NCBI GenBank assembly: GCA_958296385.1
Contig: OY282494.1
Span: forward strand, 1,347,416-1,411,415
Direction: 5' to 3'
DNA: 64,000 nt
DNA from: an uncultured Dehalococcoidia bacterium
GTDB taxonomy: Bacteria; Chloroflexota; Dehalococcoidia; Lucifugimonadales; UBA3495
Shown here piece by piece: positions 35,966 through 47,000 of the stretch. Each line of letters begins with the position of its first letter. The stretch's first letter is position 1. A program made the translations under genes and the position numbers. The notes beneath the pieces are model-generated. The model did no database searches, was not told the DNA's origin, and saw only the letters and a program-made list of their open reading frames with translations.

Positions 35966-37147
35966 ATGCAGTTTGGCCTGCTTTATGAGTGCCAACGACC
36001 TTTCCAGGGCACTGAGATTGACTGGAATGCCCTGTACAAAGAGACGCTGGAACAGTGCGAACTGGCGGACCAGGTTGGCTTCAATAACCTTTGGTTCGTT
36101 GAGCATCACTTCCTGACCGGCTTCTCCGGCTCGCCGGCGCAGGATGCCATCTTTGGCGCCCTCAGCCGCATCACCAAGCAGATTCGCATTGGCTACGGCG
36201 TCTGCATCCTGCCTTATCATCATCCCGTCCGCGTTGCGGAGCGAGTGGCTTTGCTGGACCAGCTTACCGACGGGCGCATTGAGGTTGGCACCGGGCGCTC
36301 TAACGCTTACGAGCAAACCGGCCTGGGCGTTGACCCGCGGGATACGCGCAGCCTGTGGAACGAGTCCATTAATATGCTGCCCAAAATCTGGACATCCGAC
36401 GAGTACGAGTACGAGGGGGAGCATTGGAGCGTACCCAAGCGGCGCGTGCTGCCCAAGCCCTTTCAGCAGCCGCACCCCCGTATGTACCTGGCCTGCACAT
36501 CGGAGGACAGCTTCCGGCTGGCCGCGCAAAAAGGCATCGGCGTGCTGTCGTCGGCGTCTTACGCGGTGGAAGTTCTGAAAGAGAAAGTGCAGATCTACCG
36601 GGACGCGCTCAAGGATTGCGAGCCGGTGGGTGAGTTCATTACCGAGTTCTGGGGCAACAACGTGCACGGCTTTTGCGACGACGATGACGACTACGCCAAG
36701 GAACTGGCCGCCGAGTCGATGAAGACTTTCTTTGGGCCGGACAAGCCGTACATCGCCGGGCGGATTGGCGCTTACGAGGAATTGCTGGAGGCGTGGGGCG
36801 GCGTGCCGGACCACCTGTCGGCTGACTTCAGCCGCTGGCTCCGGCAGTCCGACGAGGAGCACCAGCAGCTGGCGGCGGACGTGGGGCTGTCGCTGGACGC
36901 CGGGCCCGGCGCGGCACGGGCCGCTATCGCGCAGCTGGACGGCAAAACGCTGTCCGACCGGGGCGTCATCATTGCCGGCAATCCCGAATCCTGCATCAAG
37001 ACTTGCCAGATGTACGAAGACATTGGCGTTGACCAGGTTATGCTCATCATGCAGACGGAAACCATTCCGCACGAGAAGGTGATGCGCTCAATCGAGAAGT
37101 TCGGCAAAGAGGTTATACCGGCTTTCCAGGGCAACGGCGCCAAGTAA
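35966..37147 (+). CDS. Luciferase-like (LLM class) flavin monooxygenase, first
   Basis: 393 aa TIM-barrel flavoprotein. MQFGLLYECQRPF, then GFNNLWFVEHHFLTGFSGSP, RIGYGVCILPYHHPVRVAE and RIEVGTGRSN are bacterial-luciferase-type motifs with the EHH loop near the flavin. It probably uses FMNH2 (or F420H2) and O2 to oxidise an organic substrate. The ATG is preceded by AGAGGAG; a TATACT lies at 35850. A second family member follows 88 bases downstream. Confidence 0.88.
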   Translation: MQFGLLYECQRPFQGTEIDWNALYKETLEQCELADQVGFNNLWFVEHHFLTGFSGSPAQDAIFGALSRITKQIRIGYGVCILPYHHPVRVAERVALLDQLTDGRIEVGTGRSNAYEQTGLGVDPRDTRSLWNESINMLPKIWTSDEYEYEGEHWSVPKRRVLPKPFQQPHPRMYLACTSEDSFRLAAQKGIGVLSSASYAVEVLKEKVQIYRDALKDCEPVGEFITEFWGNNVHGFCDDDDDYAKELAAESMKTFFGPDKPYIAGRIGAYEELLEAWGGVPDHLSADFSRWLRQSDEEHQQLAADVGLSLDAGPGAARAAIAQLDGKTLSDRGVIIAGNPESCIKTCQMYEDIGVDQVMLIMQTETIPHEKVMRSIEKFGKEVIPAFQGNGAK

Positions 37148-37235
37148 GCGCAGCGCTGTGGTCAGCGCATGATGCGCCGGACGGTAACGCAGGGGCGGGT
37201 CGGATACCCGCCCTGATGCGTGGGGGTGGACACCG

Positions 37236-38216
37236 ATGGTTAGTCAATTGGCTAGTCAATCCGGCGGGCCGCATCTGAAATTCAACGTCCGCGTCAATCA
37301 AACCCGGTACGGCTATGCCGAGTTGCGGCGCATCTGGCGGGAGGCCGACGGGTTGGGGTATTACTCGGCCAGCCTGTATGACTTGCTGAACGCCGATGCG
37401 CTGGAGTGCTGGACTACGCTGACGGCGCTGCTGGCGCAGACGGAGCGGATTCGGGCGGTGCCGATGGTACTGGCCAATCCGTATCGCCATCCGGCGCTCA
37501 CTGCCAAGATGGCCGCTACGCTGGACGTAATCAGCGGCGGGCGCGTCACGCTGGGCATCGGAGCCGGCGGCAGCCGCAGGGATACTCTGGCCAGCGGGCT
37601 GCCCTTCCCGTCAACGCGGGTGCGCTGCGAGATGCTGGAGGAGGCGGTGGCGCTGATACGGCTGCTGTGGACGGAGGCTGCGGTTGACTATCGCGGGCGG
37701 CATTACGCCGTGGCGGGGGCGTCGGTGCAGCCCAAGCCGGCGCAACGTCCGGGGCCGCCGATTCTGGTGGGCGGACACGGTGAGCGCTACGTGCTGCCGG
37801 CGATTGGCCGCATTGCCGACATCTGCAACGCCGGCTCTAACAGCACCGTCGGAGAGCACCGGCGTTGGCGGGACATCGTGGAGCGGGCCGCCATCGCCGT
37901 GGGCCGGGAACCGTCGGAAATTGAAATTACGCACAACGCCAACGTGGTCATCGCGCCTACGGAGCGGGAGTTTGAGCGGCTGGTGGAGCAGCTGGCAAAT
38001 CAGGCCGGAATGACGGCGGCGCAGTACCGGGAGCGGCGGCTGGCGAACACTATCTCCGGTACGCCGGAGCAGTGCGCCGAACGCATCGCCGAGTACGTGG
38101 ACGCCGGAATCTATTACTTCTTTATCGTATTTCCGGACCCGGCGCCGTCGGAAATGCTGGCCCTGTTCGCCGGGGAGGTGATGAGCCGGTTTCGGACTTT
38201 GCCCGGCCCGGCGTGA
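37236..38216 (+). CDS. Luciferase-like (LLM class) oxidoreductase, second
   Basis: 326 aa, only distantly similar to the preceding gene. VRVNQTRYGYAELRRIWREADGLGY, AVPMVLANPYRHPALTAKMAATLD and RVTLGIGAGGSRRD follow the F420/FMN-dependent LLM pattern, with PPILVGGHGERYVLPAIGRIADICN later. Such pairs often act on the same catabolic route. It uses a reduced flavin or F420; the substrate is unknown. Confidence 0.87.
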   Translation: MVSQLASQSGGPHLKFNVRVNQTRYGYAELRRIWREADGLGYYSASLYDLLNADALECWTTLTALLAQTERIRAVPMVLANPYRHPALTAKMAATLDVISGGRVTLGIGAGGSRRDTLASGLPFPSTRVRCEMLEEAVALIRLLWTEAAVDYRGRHYAVAGASVQPKPAQRPGPPILVGGHGERYVLPAIGRIADICNAGSNSTVGEHRRWRDIVERAAIAVGREPSEIEITHNANVVIAPTEREFERLVEQLANQAGMTAAQYRERRLANTISGTPEQCAERIAEYVDAGIYYFFIVFPDPAPSEMLALFAGEVMSRFRTLPGPA

Positions 38217-38242
38217 TGCAGACCGGCGTAATTCAGGCGCTA

Positions 38243-39628
38243 TCAGTCGCCGCTGGCGGCGGTGGTGGCGCCGCGGGTTACCAGTCGCTGTACGTCGGCG
38301 CGGCGGCGCTGGGCGGGGGACAGGCGGGGGTTGCCCAGCAGCAGGAACATTACCGAGCCGACGGCGCTGACCAGGGCGATGGTGGCGAAGGGGTAGGTGT
38401 AGCTGAAGGTTACGGAGTCTTTCATCCAGGCGATGTACGGCACTACGATGATGAACATGATGTTCATTGGGATCATTGATATGCCGGTGATGGTGGCAAA
38501 GTTGCTCCGGCCAAAGTACACGCCGCGGATGGACGTGGTTAGCGGCGTGCGCCCGCCGAATCCAATGCCCATCAGTATTGCGAACAGGTAAAAGACGGGC
38601 ATAGTTTGGGCGAAGAGCAGCACCGTGATTGCCAGGGATTGCAGGAATGAGAACCCGAATATGGCCATTCGGATGGGCACCCGGTCGCCGACGTAGCCGC
38701 CGACGAGCATGAAGGCGGTTGATACGCCGGTTTGCACCGCTACAATCAGGCCGACTTCCACCAGGGAGAAGCCGCGCTCTACCATCAGCAATCCGAGGTA
38801 GGTCATTACGCTGATGATGATGATGGACGAGCTGGCGTGGCCCATGGTGATTAGCCAGAAAGCCCGCGTCTTGATGGCCTCTTTCCAGTTGTAATCGGGC
38901 ACGATGGACGCATCTGCGATGGAGCGGCGGGTTTCGCCGGCGGGCGGGGGGGCCGGCGCGATGCCGTCGGGATGCTGCCCGTAATCCTCGGGGCGGTTGC
39001 GCACCAGCAGACCCATGGGCACGGCCATGACCAGGCCGACAACGCCGACGACCAGGGCGACGTTTTGCCAGCCCAGCCGGCCCGGTATCTCCATTGCGGT
39101 TTGGGCGTCCCAGCCCATGGCCCAGGCCATCAGCGGCACGATGGCGACGCCGCCGACGCCGAAACCCAGCATGGGTATGGACATTGCCGTGGAGCGGCGG
39201 GCGCGGAACCAGTTGTTCAAGGCTCCGTTGGCCGGCAGCCAGGAACCCAAGCCGGCGCCGAGGCTGACTATCACGAAGGACACGTAGAACATCCAGAGGC
39301 TGTCGGTGCGGCTGAACAGCAGGAATCCGATGCCAAAGATGAGCAGGCCGATGATGACCATTTTGCGGGGGCCCAGCTTATCGACGCCCCAACCGGCCAG
39401 GGGGCCCATCACGGTGCCTTCTACTCTGGTGAGGGTGAAAGCCCAGGCGAGCTGGGTGGTGGTCCAGCCGAAGTTTTGCGCCAGCACGGGCATCCACAGG
39501 GACAGGGCCTGGAACAGCGGCACGGTGCCGATTACCATGATGGCGGCGCCGATTACCGCCAGCCACCAGCCGTAAAAGACGCCGCGGGCCAGTCGTACCG
39601 GGTTGGGTAAAGCGCGGGCTGGCAGCAA
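38243..39628 (-). CDS. MFS transporter, FYGWW (oxalate/formate-antiporter-like) type
   Basis: 461 aa, about 12 transmembrane helices. The opening FYGWWLAVIGAAIMV and the GWGVDKLGPRKMVI loop mark the OFA/monocarboxylate-type MFS group. Convergent with the LLM genes (26 bases apart). A similar FYGWW transporter is at 51082. It may import an organic acid used by the nearby oxidoreductases; this is inference from position. Confidence 0.86.
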   Translation of the reverse strand: MLPARALPNPVRLARGVFYGWWLAVIGAAIMVIGTVPLFQALSLWMPVLAQNFGWTTTQLAWAFTLTRVEGTVMGPLAGWGVDKLGPRKMVIIGLLIFGIGFLLFSRTDSLWMFYVSFVIVSLGAGLGSWLPANGALNNWFRARRSTAMSIPMLGFGVGGVAIVPLMAWAMGWDAQTAMEIPGRLGWQNVALVVGVVGLVMAVPMGLLVRNRPEDYGQHPDGIAPAPPPAGETRRSIADASIVPDYNWKEAIKTRAFWLITMGHASSSIIIISVMTYLGLLMVERGFSLVEVGLIVAVQTGVSTAFMLVGGYVGDRVPIRMAIFGFSFLQSLAITVLLFAQTMPVFYLFAILMGIGFGGRTPLTTSIRGVYFGRSNFATITGISMIPMNIMFIIVVPYIAWMKDSVTFSYTYPFATIALVSAVGSVMFLLLGNPRLSPAQRRRADVQRLVTRGATTAASGD

Positions 39629-39666
39629 GGGATGCTCCGGTTAGATTCCGATTAACGTAAAAAGTT

Positions 39667-39700
39667 TTGCCGTTTCAGCAAAACAACGGCAAACATTATA
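39667..39700 (-). promoter_or_regulatory. Promoter -10 with overlapping operator-like palindrome
   Basis: On the minus strand a TATAAT (39695..39700) is followed at once by a perfect 8-base inverted repeat TTGCCGTT-N10-AACGGCAA (39667..39692). A shorter competing hairpin (GTTTTGC/GCAAAAC, 39664..39684) overlaps it. The position near the start of transcription of the MFS gene fits a repressor site. No good -35 was found. Confidence 0.5.
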
Positions 39701-39776
39701 CCCGATTCGCCGGGCAACGCACTTTCCCGCTATGACGGGGCGGCGATGGCACGGCATGGGTTAAAACGAGAATATC

Positions 39777-39804
39777 AAAACCCCCATCGTGGTGACAGGG
39801 GTTT
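39777..39804 (-). terminator. Terminator of the ABC operon
   Basis: On the minus strand, AAACCCC, a 13-base loop and GGGGTTTT, 33 bases after the OppF-type stop. Confidence 0.6.
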
Positions 39805-39836
39805 GCTGCGCCGTGATTCGGGCGAAACGGCGGGGG

Positions 39837-40867
<1,031 letters not shown>

Positions 40868-40868
<1 letters not shown>

Positions 40869-41833
40869 TATTCGGCCCTCCAGCAGCGTGAGGAGTGGCC
40901 CGGGGCCAGCATGAACTCCGGCGGGTATTCTTGGCAGCGTTCCCAGGCGTAGGGGCAGCGGGGCTCAAAGGAACAGCCCACCGGCAAGGCGTCCAGCGAC
41001 GGCGGCTGTCCCTCAATGGACGGCAGCGTGTCCACGTCGGTGTCCAGGTCGGGAACCGACTTCAACAGGGCCTCGGTGTAGGGGTGGCCCGGATTGTCGA
41101 ACATATCCTCAACGTCGGACTGCTCGACGATGCGGCCGGCGTACATTACGGCCACGCGGTCGCACATACGGGCGACGATGCCGAAGTCGTGGGTGATAAA
41201 GATGATGGCGGCGCCGGTCTGTTCCTGGATGTCTTTGAGCAGGCGCAGGTATTGCAGCTGGATGGTGGCGTCCAGGGAGGTGGTGGGTTCGTCGGCGATG
41301 AGGAGGTTTGGCTCGCGGGAGATGGAGATGGCGCCGACGACGCGCTGGCGCATACCGCCGCTCATCTGGTGGGGGTAGTTGATTAGCCGGTCCTCCGGGG
41401 CCGGGATGCGGACGTTGGCGAGGAGCCGGATGGCGCGCTGGCGCAGGGAGCGCCGGGGTTCGTTGTACTCCAGGCGGAGGGTTTCCATCAGCTGGTCGCC
41501 GATGGTGAACACCGGGTTTAGCGAGGTGAGGGGGTCTTGCATTACCATGCAGATGCCGGAGCCGCGGATGTCGCGCATCTCGCCGGCGCTTTTCTCCAGC
41601 AGGTTCTCGCCGAGGTACTCGATGCTGCCGCCGATGGTGCGTCCGGGATGGGGCACCATGCCGAGGATGGACCAGGCGGTCATGCTTTTGCCGGAGCCGG
41701 ATTCGCCGACGATGCCGAGGGTTTCGCCGCGCCGGAGTTCGAAGCTGATGCCGTCCACGGCTTTTACTACGCCGGTGCGGGTGAAGAAGTGGGTTTGAAG
41801 GTCTTGCACCTTCAGGATAACGTCATTTGTCAT
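40868..41833 (-). CDS. Peptide-type ABC transporter ATPase, OppD/DppD-like
   Basis: 321 aa. Walker A GESGSGKSM (residues 43-51), signature MSGGMRQRV, Walker B LLIADEPTTSLD and C-terminal GCSFEPRCPYAWERC. Forms a heterodimer with the following ATPase. It lies 19 bases after the first-set DppC permease. Only one D/F ATPase pair is present for two permease sets. Confidence 0.92.
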
Positions 41834-41852
41834 TAATACACGTTGCCGTAGG

Positions 41853-42752
41853 TTAGCCCGCCCGTCTCAACTTGGGGTCGAGATAGTCGCGGAGCCAGTC
41901 TCCAAAGAAGTTCATTGACATCACCACGATGGTGATGGCCAGGCCGGGGAACAGGGCGAGCCACCAGATTTCGAAAATCTGGTCGCGCCCCTCCGACACC
42001 ATAACGCCCCAGGCGGGGTCGCCCGGCGGCACGCCAACCCCCAGGAAACTGAGGGACGCCTCCAGCAGGATGGTTTGGCCGACCAGCAGGCTGGCGACGA
42101 TTTGGACGGTGTTGATAACGTTGGGGAAGATGTGCCGCCACATTATGACCGGGGCGGAGACCCCGGCGATGTGGGCCAGCGTAACGAAATCGCGCTCTTT
42201 GATGCTTAATACTTCGCCCCGGGCCTGGCGGGCAAAGCGGGCCCAGACGGTGGCGGCCACCGCGATAATCACGTTGCCAACGCCGGCGCCGCCGGCGATT
42301 GAAACGATAATGAGGGCTAAAAGCACGGTGGGGAAGCCCAGCACGGCATCCACGAGGCGCATCAGGCCCACGTCAAGGCGGCCGCCGTAGTAGCCGGAGA
42401 CGATGCCGATGGCGGTGCCGACGATGGCGCCAGTGCCGAGGGCAACCAGGCTGATAAAGACGGAGGTGCGCGCGCCGTAGATGATGCGGCTGAGGATGTC
42501 TTTGCCGGACTTGTCGGTGCCGAGCAGGAACTTGCTGGTGGTAAAGGGGGCAACTTCCCGGTCGCGCTTGTTCAGCTGGCCGGGGTCGTGGGGGGCCAGC
42601 AGGGGGGCGAAGATGGCCGAAACCAGCAGCAGTACCAATACGACGATGGGAATCCAGGGCAGCTTGGCTTCGCGGGCTTTCTGAAAAGTCCGCGCTACTG
42701 CGCCGGTGGGCGCGGCCGGCGCGCCGCCGGGGGCCAAGTCTTGCGTTGCCAC
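41853..42752 (-). CDS. Peptide-type ABC permease, DppC-like (set 1)
   Basis: 299 aa with about six transmembrane helices. LAPHDPGQLNKRDRE in the first loop and the EAA motif region EASLSFLGVGVPPGDPAWGVMVSEG are family signatures; it ends in GDWLRDYLDPKLRRAG. Pairs with the DppB-like permease upstream. About 60 bases separate the two. Confidence 0.92.
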   Translation of the reverse strand: MATQDLAPGGAPAAPTGAVARTFQKAREAKLPWIPIVVLVLLLVSAIFAPLLAPHDPGQLNKRDREVAPFTTSKFLLGTDKSGKDILSRIIYGARTSVFISLVALGTGAIVGTAIGIVSGYYGGRLDVGLMRLVDAVLGFPTVLLALIIVSIAGGAGVGNVIIAVAATVWARFARQARGEVLSIKERDFVTLAHIAGVSAPVIMWRHIFPNVINTVQIVASLLVGQTILLEASLSFLGVGVPPGDPAWGVMVSEGRDQIFEIWWLALFPGLAITIVVMSMNFFGDWLRDYLDPKLRRAG

Positions 42753-42813
42753 TTTTTACTCGCTCCTCAAAATAGGCAGCGTTGCCGCTGTTATTCGAAC
42801 CGCAGGGGTCATC

Positions 42814-43737
42814 CTAACCGTACCGGATGCGGGGGTCAACATAGGCGTAGGCAATGTCAACGATGGTTGACATCAGGACGTAAAGGAATCCGGAAACCAG
42901 AATGGTGGCCTCAATGATGGGGACGTCTCTGGTGCGGATGCCCTCCAGCATCAGCTGGCCCAGGCCGGGCCAGGAAAAAATGACTTCAACTACGATGGAA
43001 CCGTTGAGCAGGCCGGCAAAGCTGATGCCGCCAAAAGTCAATACCGGGATGACGGCGTTTTTGAGGGCGTGCTTAAAGATGACCAGGTATTCGGACATTC
43101 CCTTCATTCTGGCGAATTTGATGTACTCGCTGTCCAGCACTTCCAGCATGGCGGAACGGGTGAGGCGCATAAAGCCGGCCATGGTGAAAACGGCGATGGA
43201 GAAAGCCGGGATGACGAAATAGCGGGGGTCTAATCCCTCTTTGCCAAAAGTGGGCAGCAAGTTGAGATAAACGGCGAATACCCACATCAGGATGATGGCG
43301 AGCCAGAATTGGGGCATTGACATTCCCAGAATGGCGACGGTCTTGCCAATTTTATCCAGAATGCCATCCCGTTTTACGGCGGACATTACCCCCAGGGGGA
43401 TGCCGATGAGCAGGGCGATTAATAAGGCGGAGAACGCTAATTGCACAGTGTTAGGTATGCGCTCGGCGACTAAATCAAAGGCGGGGAGGCGCTTGCTGTA
43501 GGAACGGCCAAAATCGCCGACAAAGATGCCGCCCAGGTAGTCGAAATAGCGGATTATGGCCGGCCGGTCGAGGCCGAGGTTCCGGCGTATCTGTTCAATT
43601 TCAGCGGGGCGGGCGTCGCCGGGGGCCATGGCCAGGGCGGCGTCGCCGGTGAGGTCGGTGCCGAAGAAGACCGCCGCGCTGAGCACCACCAGGGTGGCGA
43701 CGGCTTGCACGATACGGAATAAGATGAACTGAACCAT
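42814..43737 (-). CDS. Peptide-type ABC permease, DppB-like (set 1)
   Basis: 307 aa, six predicted helices. MVQFILFRIVQAVATLVVLS at the N-terminus, GIPLGVMSAVKRDGILDKIGK and ALKNAVIPVLTFGGISFAGLLNGSIVVE are typical of DppB. It ends AYVDPRIRYG. It forms the pore with the DppC-like gene downstream. Confidence 0.92.
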   Translation of the reverse strand: MVQFILFRIVQAVATLVVLSAAVFFGTDLTGDAALAMAPGDARPAEIEQIRRNLGLDRPAIIRYFDYLGGIFVGDFGRSYSKRLPAFDLVAERIPNTVQLAFSALLIALLIGIPLGVMSAVKRDGILDKIGKTVAILGMSMPQFWLAIILMWVFAVYLNLLPTFGKEGLDPRYFVIPAFSIAVFTMAGFMRLTRSAMLEVLDSEYIKFARMKGMSEYLVIFKHALKNAVIPVLTFGGISFAGLLNGSIVVEVIFSWPGLGQLMLEGIRTRDVPIIEATILVSGFLYVLMSTIVDIAYAYVDPRIRYG

Positions 43738-43856
43738 CTTGCTGCTCCAACACGACTCGGCGGGCGGTGTTTATCAGCGTAAGCGCAGCGCCGACTGATG
43801 CAACTGATGCAGTCAGTCAGCACCGCGCTTGCGAAGTTCTGCCGTCGGTCAGGCCG

Positions 43857-45818
43857 TTACTCGGCCCAAACTATGGTCCACAGCGCGCTGGGCGAGGGGC
43901 GCAGCGCGCGGGGGCGCCAGTCGGCGATGCGCTCGCCGATGACGTAAGGGGCGTCAAGGTAGCCGGGGGCAAAGTCCCAGTGTCCATCGTGGGCCTGGGC
44001 CAGAGCGGCGTAGTACGCCTGCTCGCGCTCCTCCTCGGAGACGGCGGCCAATGCCGCATCTACCAGGGGATGCACCAGCGGGTCGTAGCTGATGTAAGAC
44101 CCGTCGGGGCTGGCAAAGCGTCCGACCAGCTTGGAGGCTACGTCGTACTCGTGCTCGTTGGAGCGAACGAGGTACTGGCCGGGGATTTCGCCGCCGTACT
44201 GCCGGTCTTTAATCGCGGCTTCCTCGCCGACGTTGACCTTGCAGGTCAGGCCCAGGTAGGTTTTCCAGTCGTCGCAGACGAACTCAACAATCTGCAACAT
44301 CTTGGGTACGGTGGCGCCGGCTTCCCAGGTCCACACGTTCCATTCGTCGCCGCCGCCGGCATAGACGGGCTCTTTCAGGTTGGTAACGGCCTCAAAGGTG
44401 CCGCCGTCGGGGTTGGGGGCTTCGGGAACGTTGTAGCCGGCGTCCACGAACAGCTGGCGGGCTTGGGCCGGGTCAAAGGGGAAGGGGTCGAGGCCGGCGT
44501 TGGGGCGATAGCCGATGCCGGAGGGCGATGCGGCGGCGGTGCCGGCGATGTGGAAGACCTCGGGGCCGCCAACGAGTTCCTGGATGGCTTCCTTGTCGAT
44601 GGCGTAGTCCAGGGCGTGGCGGATGCGCTTGTCCTGGCACATCAGCGGGGTGCCCTGCGGGTCGCCAATGTAGGCGCCGTCGGCGTTCTGCTCCCGGCTC
44701 CTGTCGTAGCCCAGGTTCTGGGGAGCGTCCGGGCTGCAATTCCAGGCGTTAATCCAGATAACGGTGGATTCGGGGCCGAAACGGTACTGCATACCCTGGG
44801 CTTCCAGCTCCGAGCGGGAGTCCAGGTCGATGGGGGAGATGTCGGCGGCGCCGGATTGCAGGGCGGCCTTGCGGGTTGCGGCTTCGGCTACCAGGCGGAT
44901 TTCCAGCTCGTCAAAGGGATAGGGGCGCTGGGCCAGGATGAAGTGGTCGTCCCGCTTGGTGTACACAATCTTGGTGCCGGACTCAAACTCGGTGAGGTCA
45001 AAGGGGCCGGCGGCGCCGGGGTTGGGGTTCGCAATCAGGTTGTCGGAGCGTTCCTGTTCGGTGCTGCCCAGGCTATCGAAGTGGGCCTTGGACATGATGG
45101 CGCCGCCGGTGCCGCCGTTGGACTCGCTGACGCTGGAGAAGAAGTTGAGGGTGGGCTGCTTAAAGGAGATGGCGATTTCGTTGGGGCCGGTAACTTTGGC
45201 CTGGCCTTCCTTTATCCGGTCGGTGTTCTCGCCGGAGTAGGCAGCGTTGTCCTCATTGGCCTGAATCAGGTTCCAGATGCGGACGCGTACCACGGAACGG
45301 GCGTTGTCGTCCCAGATGTAGCCGAGATACCAGGCGGCGTCCTCGGCGGTAATCGGGTCACCGTTGTGGAAAACGGCGTCCTCACGCAGGGTCCAGGACA
45401 GGGTAAGGCCGTCGTCGGAGATGCTCCAGTCGGTGGCCAGGCCGTCCTTGGTGAACTTGAGGTCGTCGCTGGTGGTAATCATGTGGGAGTGCAGGGGGAA
45501 GTGCCAGAGGTGCTTGTCGCCGCTCTCGAACTTGGGGTCCCACACTTCGTTGCCAAAGGATTCGGTCAACACGACGAGGCGACGTCCTTCGCCGGACTGG
45601 TCGGACTCGACGGGGGCGGCGGTGGGCAGCGGGGTTGCGGTGGCGCCGACGGGGGCCTGCGCGCCCGTAGCGGGGGCAACAGTATTCGCCGGGGCGGGGG
45701 CGCTGCTGGCGGCGGGTTCCTCGGCGCCGGCGCAGGCAATACCGACAACCAACGCCACGAGCAGCGCCGGAATCAGCAGGTATCCAGAACGCAGTCTTAG
45801 TTTAGGCAATCTACTCAT
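43857..45818 (-). CDS. Peptide-type ABC substrate-binding lipoprotein (set 1)
   Basis: 653 aa of SBP family 5. Signal peptide with lipobox VGIAC (lipid Cys C29), a Pro/Ala/Thr-rich linker to about residue 75, then the family fold (WSISDDGLTLSWTLREDAVFHNGDPITAED). AGGAGGAG precedes the ATG. First gene of the complete set: SBP, DppB, DppC, DppD, DppF. The substrate could be peptides, glycosides or other small organics; sequence alone does not tell. Confidence 0.9.
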   Translation of the reverse strand: MSRLPKLRLRSGYLLIPALLVALVVGIACAGAEEPAASSAPAPANTVAPATGAQAPVGATATPLPTAAPVESDQSGEGRRLVVLTESFGNEVWDPKFESGDKHLWHFPLHSHMITTSDDLKFTKDGLATDWSISDDGLTLSWTLREDAVFHNGDPITAEDAAWYLGYIWDDNARSVVRVRIWNLIQANEDNAAYSGENTDRIKEGQAKVTGPNEIAISFKQPTLNFFSSVSESNGGTGGAIMSKAHFDSLGSTEQERSDNLIANPNPGAAGPFDLTEFESGTKIVYTKRDDHFILAQRPYPFDELEIRLVAEAATRKAALQSGAADISPIDLDSRSELEAQGMQYRFGPESTVIWINAWNCSPDAPQNLGYDRSREQNADGAYIGDPQGTPLMCQDKRIRHALDYAIDKEAIQELVGGPEVFHIAGTAAASPSGIGYRPNAGLDPFPFDPAQARQLFVDAGYNVPEAPNPDGGTFEAVTNLKEPVYAGGGDEWNVWTWEAGATVPKMLQIVEFVCDDWKTYLGLTCKVNVGEEAAIKDRQYGGEIPGQYLVRSNEHEYDVASKLVGRFASPDGSYISYDPLVHPLVDAALAAVSEEEREQAYYAALAQAHDGHWDFAPGYLDAPYVIGERIADWRPRALRPSPSALWTIVWAE

Positions 45819-45998
45819 CAGATCAGATTCTCCTCCTCGTGTATTGAGAGCGCGCCAAGCGCAACTCGCAGTCCGGGCAGTTTAGCCCTGCGGCATTGTA
45901 AGCGGGTAGTTCCGGCGTGTCAATGCTGCGTTGTCAGTGACGTCGGGACGGGGCGGGACGGCGGGGCGATGGCGTTGCGAATGGCGGCGGGCGGCGGT

Positions 45999-46029
45999 AA
46001 AAAATCCCCGCTGGGGGGGCAGCGGGGAT
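45999..46029 (-). terminator. Intrinsic terminator after permease set 2
   Basis: On the minus strand ATCCCCGCTG, a C-rich loop and CAGCGGGGAT form a perfect 10-bp stem followed by T6. It lies 30 bases after the DppC-like stop and separates set 2 from set 1. Confidence 0.85.
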
Positions 46030-46058
46030 GGGAAGGGGTGTCGTTAGTCGGGGGGTTG

Positions 46059-46964
46059 TTAGCCGGAGCGGCGGAGGCGGGGGTCGAGGTAGTCGCGGAG
46101 CCAATCGCCGAAGAAGTTGAAGGCCATTACTACGATGGTGATGATGAGGCCGGGGAAGAGGGCAATCCACCAGGCTTGGGTGAGAAATTCGCGGCCCTCG
46201 GCGACTAGTATTCCCCAGGCCGGGTCGCCGGGGGCGAGGCCGAGGCCGAGGAAGCTGAGGGAGGCTTCCAGCAGGATGACCTGGCCGACGCTGACGCTGG
46301 TTAGTACCATGAGGGTGTTGATGACGTTGGGGAAGAGGTGGCGCCAGACAATCATGCCGGAGGATACGCCGTAGATTTGGGCGAGGATGACGAAATCGCG
46401 GTCGCGCACGGAGAGGACTTCGCCGCGAATCATGCGGGCGAAACGGGCCCACTGGGTGGCGGCAATGGCAATCATGACGTTCCAGACGCCGGTGCCGAGG
46501 TAGGTTACGATGAGCAGGGCGACGAGGATTGAGGGGAAGCCGAGCACGGCGTCGGTAATCCGCATCAGGAAAGAGTCAACCCAGCGGCCGGAGTAGCCGG
46601 AGACGAGGCCGACGACGGTGCCGGCGAGGATGGCGACGACGATGGAGGGGGCGGTGACCTGCAACATGGTGCGGGCGCCGAAAATGAGGCGGCTCAGCAT
46701 ATCCTTGCCCAGGCGGTCGGTGCCGAGGACGTGGGAGCCGTCGCTGAACGGGGGCTGGAGTTTGTTGACTACGTCGTTATCGCGGGGGTCGTGGGGCGCA
46801 ATCAGGTTGGCGAATATCGCGCAGAACAGGATCAGGGCGAGAACGGCCAGGGGAATCCAGGGGAGGCGGGCATCCCGGAGACGCTGGCGCAGACTGAGCG
46901 GGGGGCGCACCCCAAGGAGCGTGGTGGTACTGTCGGCGGCCAAGTTAATCCTCCGTCGTTCCAA
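46059..46964 (-). CDS. Peptide-type ABC permease, DppC-like (set 2)
   Basis: 301 aa, six helices, similar to the set 1 DppC-like protein in the same motifs (LIAPHDPRDNDVVN; EASLSFLGLGLAPGDPAWGILVAEG; GDWLRDYLDPRLRRSG). It follows the set 2 DppB-like gene by 36 bases. No ATPase gene follows; a terminator does. Confidence 0.92.
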   Translation of the reverse strand: MERRRINLAADSTTTLLGVRPPLSLRQRLRDARLPWIPLAVLALILFCAIFANLIAPHDPRDNDVVNKLQPPFSDGSHVLGTDRLGKDMLSRLIFGARTMLQVTAPSIVVAILAGTVVGLVSGYSGRWVDSFLMRITDAVLGFPSILVALLIVTYLGTGVWNVMIAIAATQWARFARMIRGEVLSVRDRDFVILAQIYGVSSGMIVWRHLFPNVINTLMVLTSVSVGQVILLEASLSFLGLGLAPGDPAWGILVAEGREFLTQAWWIALFPGLIITIVVMAFNFFGDWLRDYLDPRLRRSG

Positions 46965-47000
46965 TCAATCAGTCAGTCGAGCCGTATCAGTTGCGCCGGG

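Noticed and set aside
43767-45800. 677-codon frame antisense to the binding-protein gene
   Set aside because: Gly/Val-rich antisense shadow of a clear SBP family 5 lipoprotein gene.
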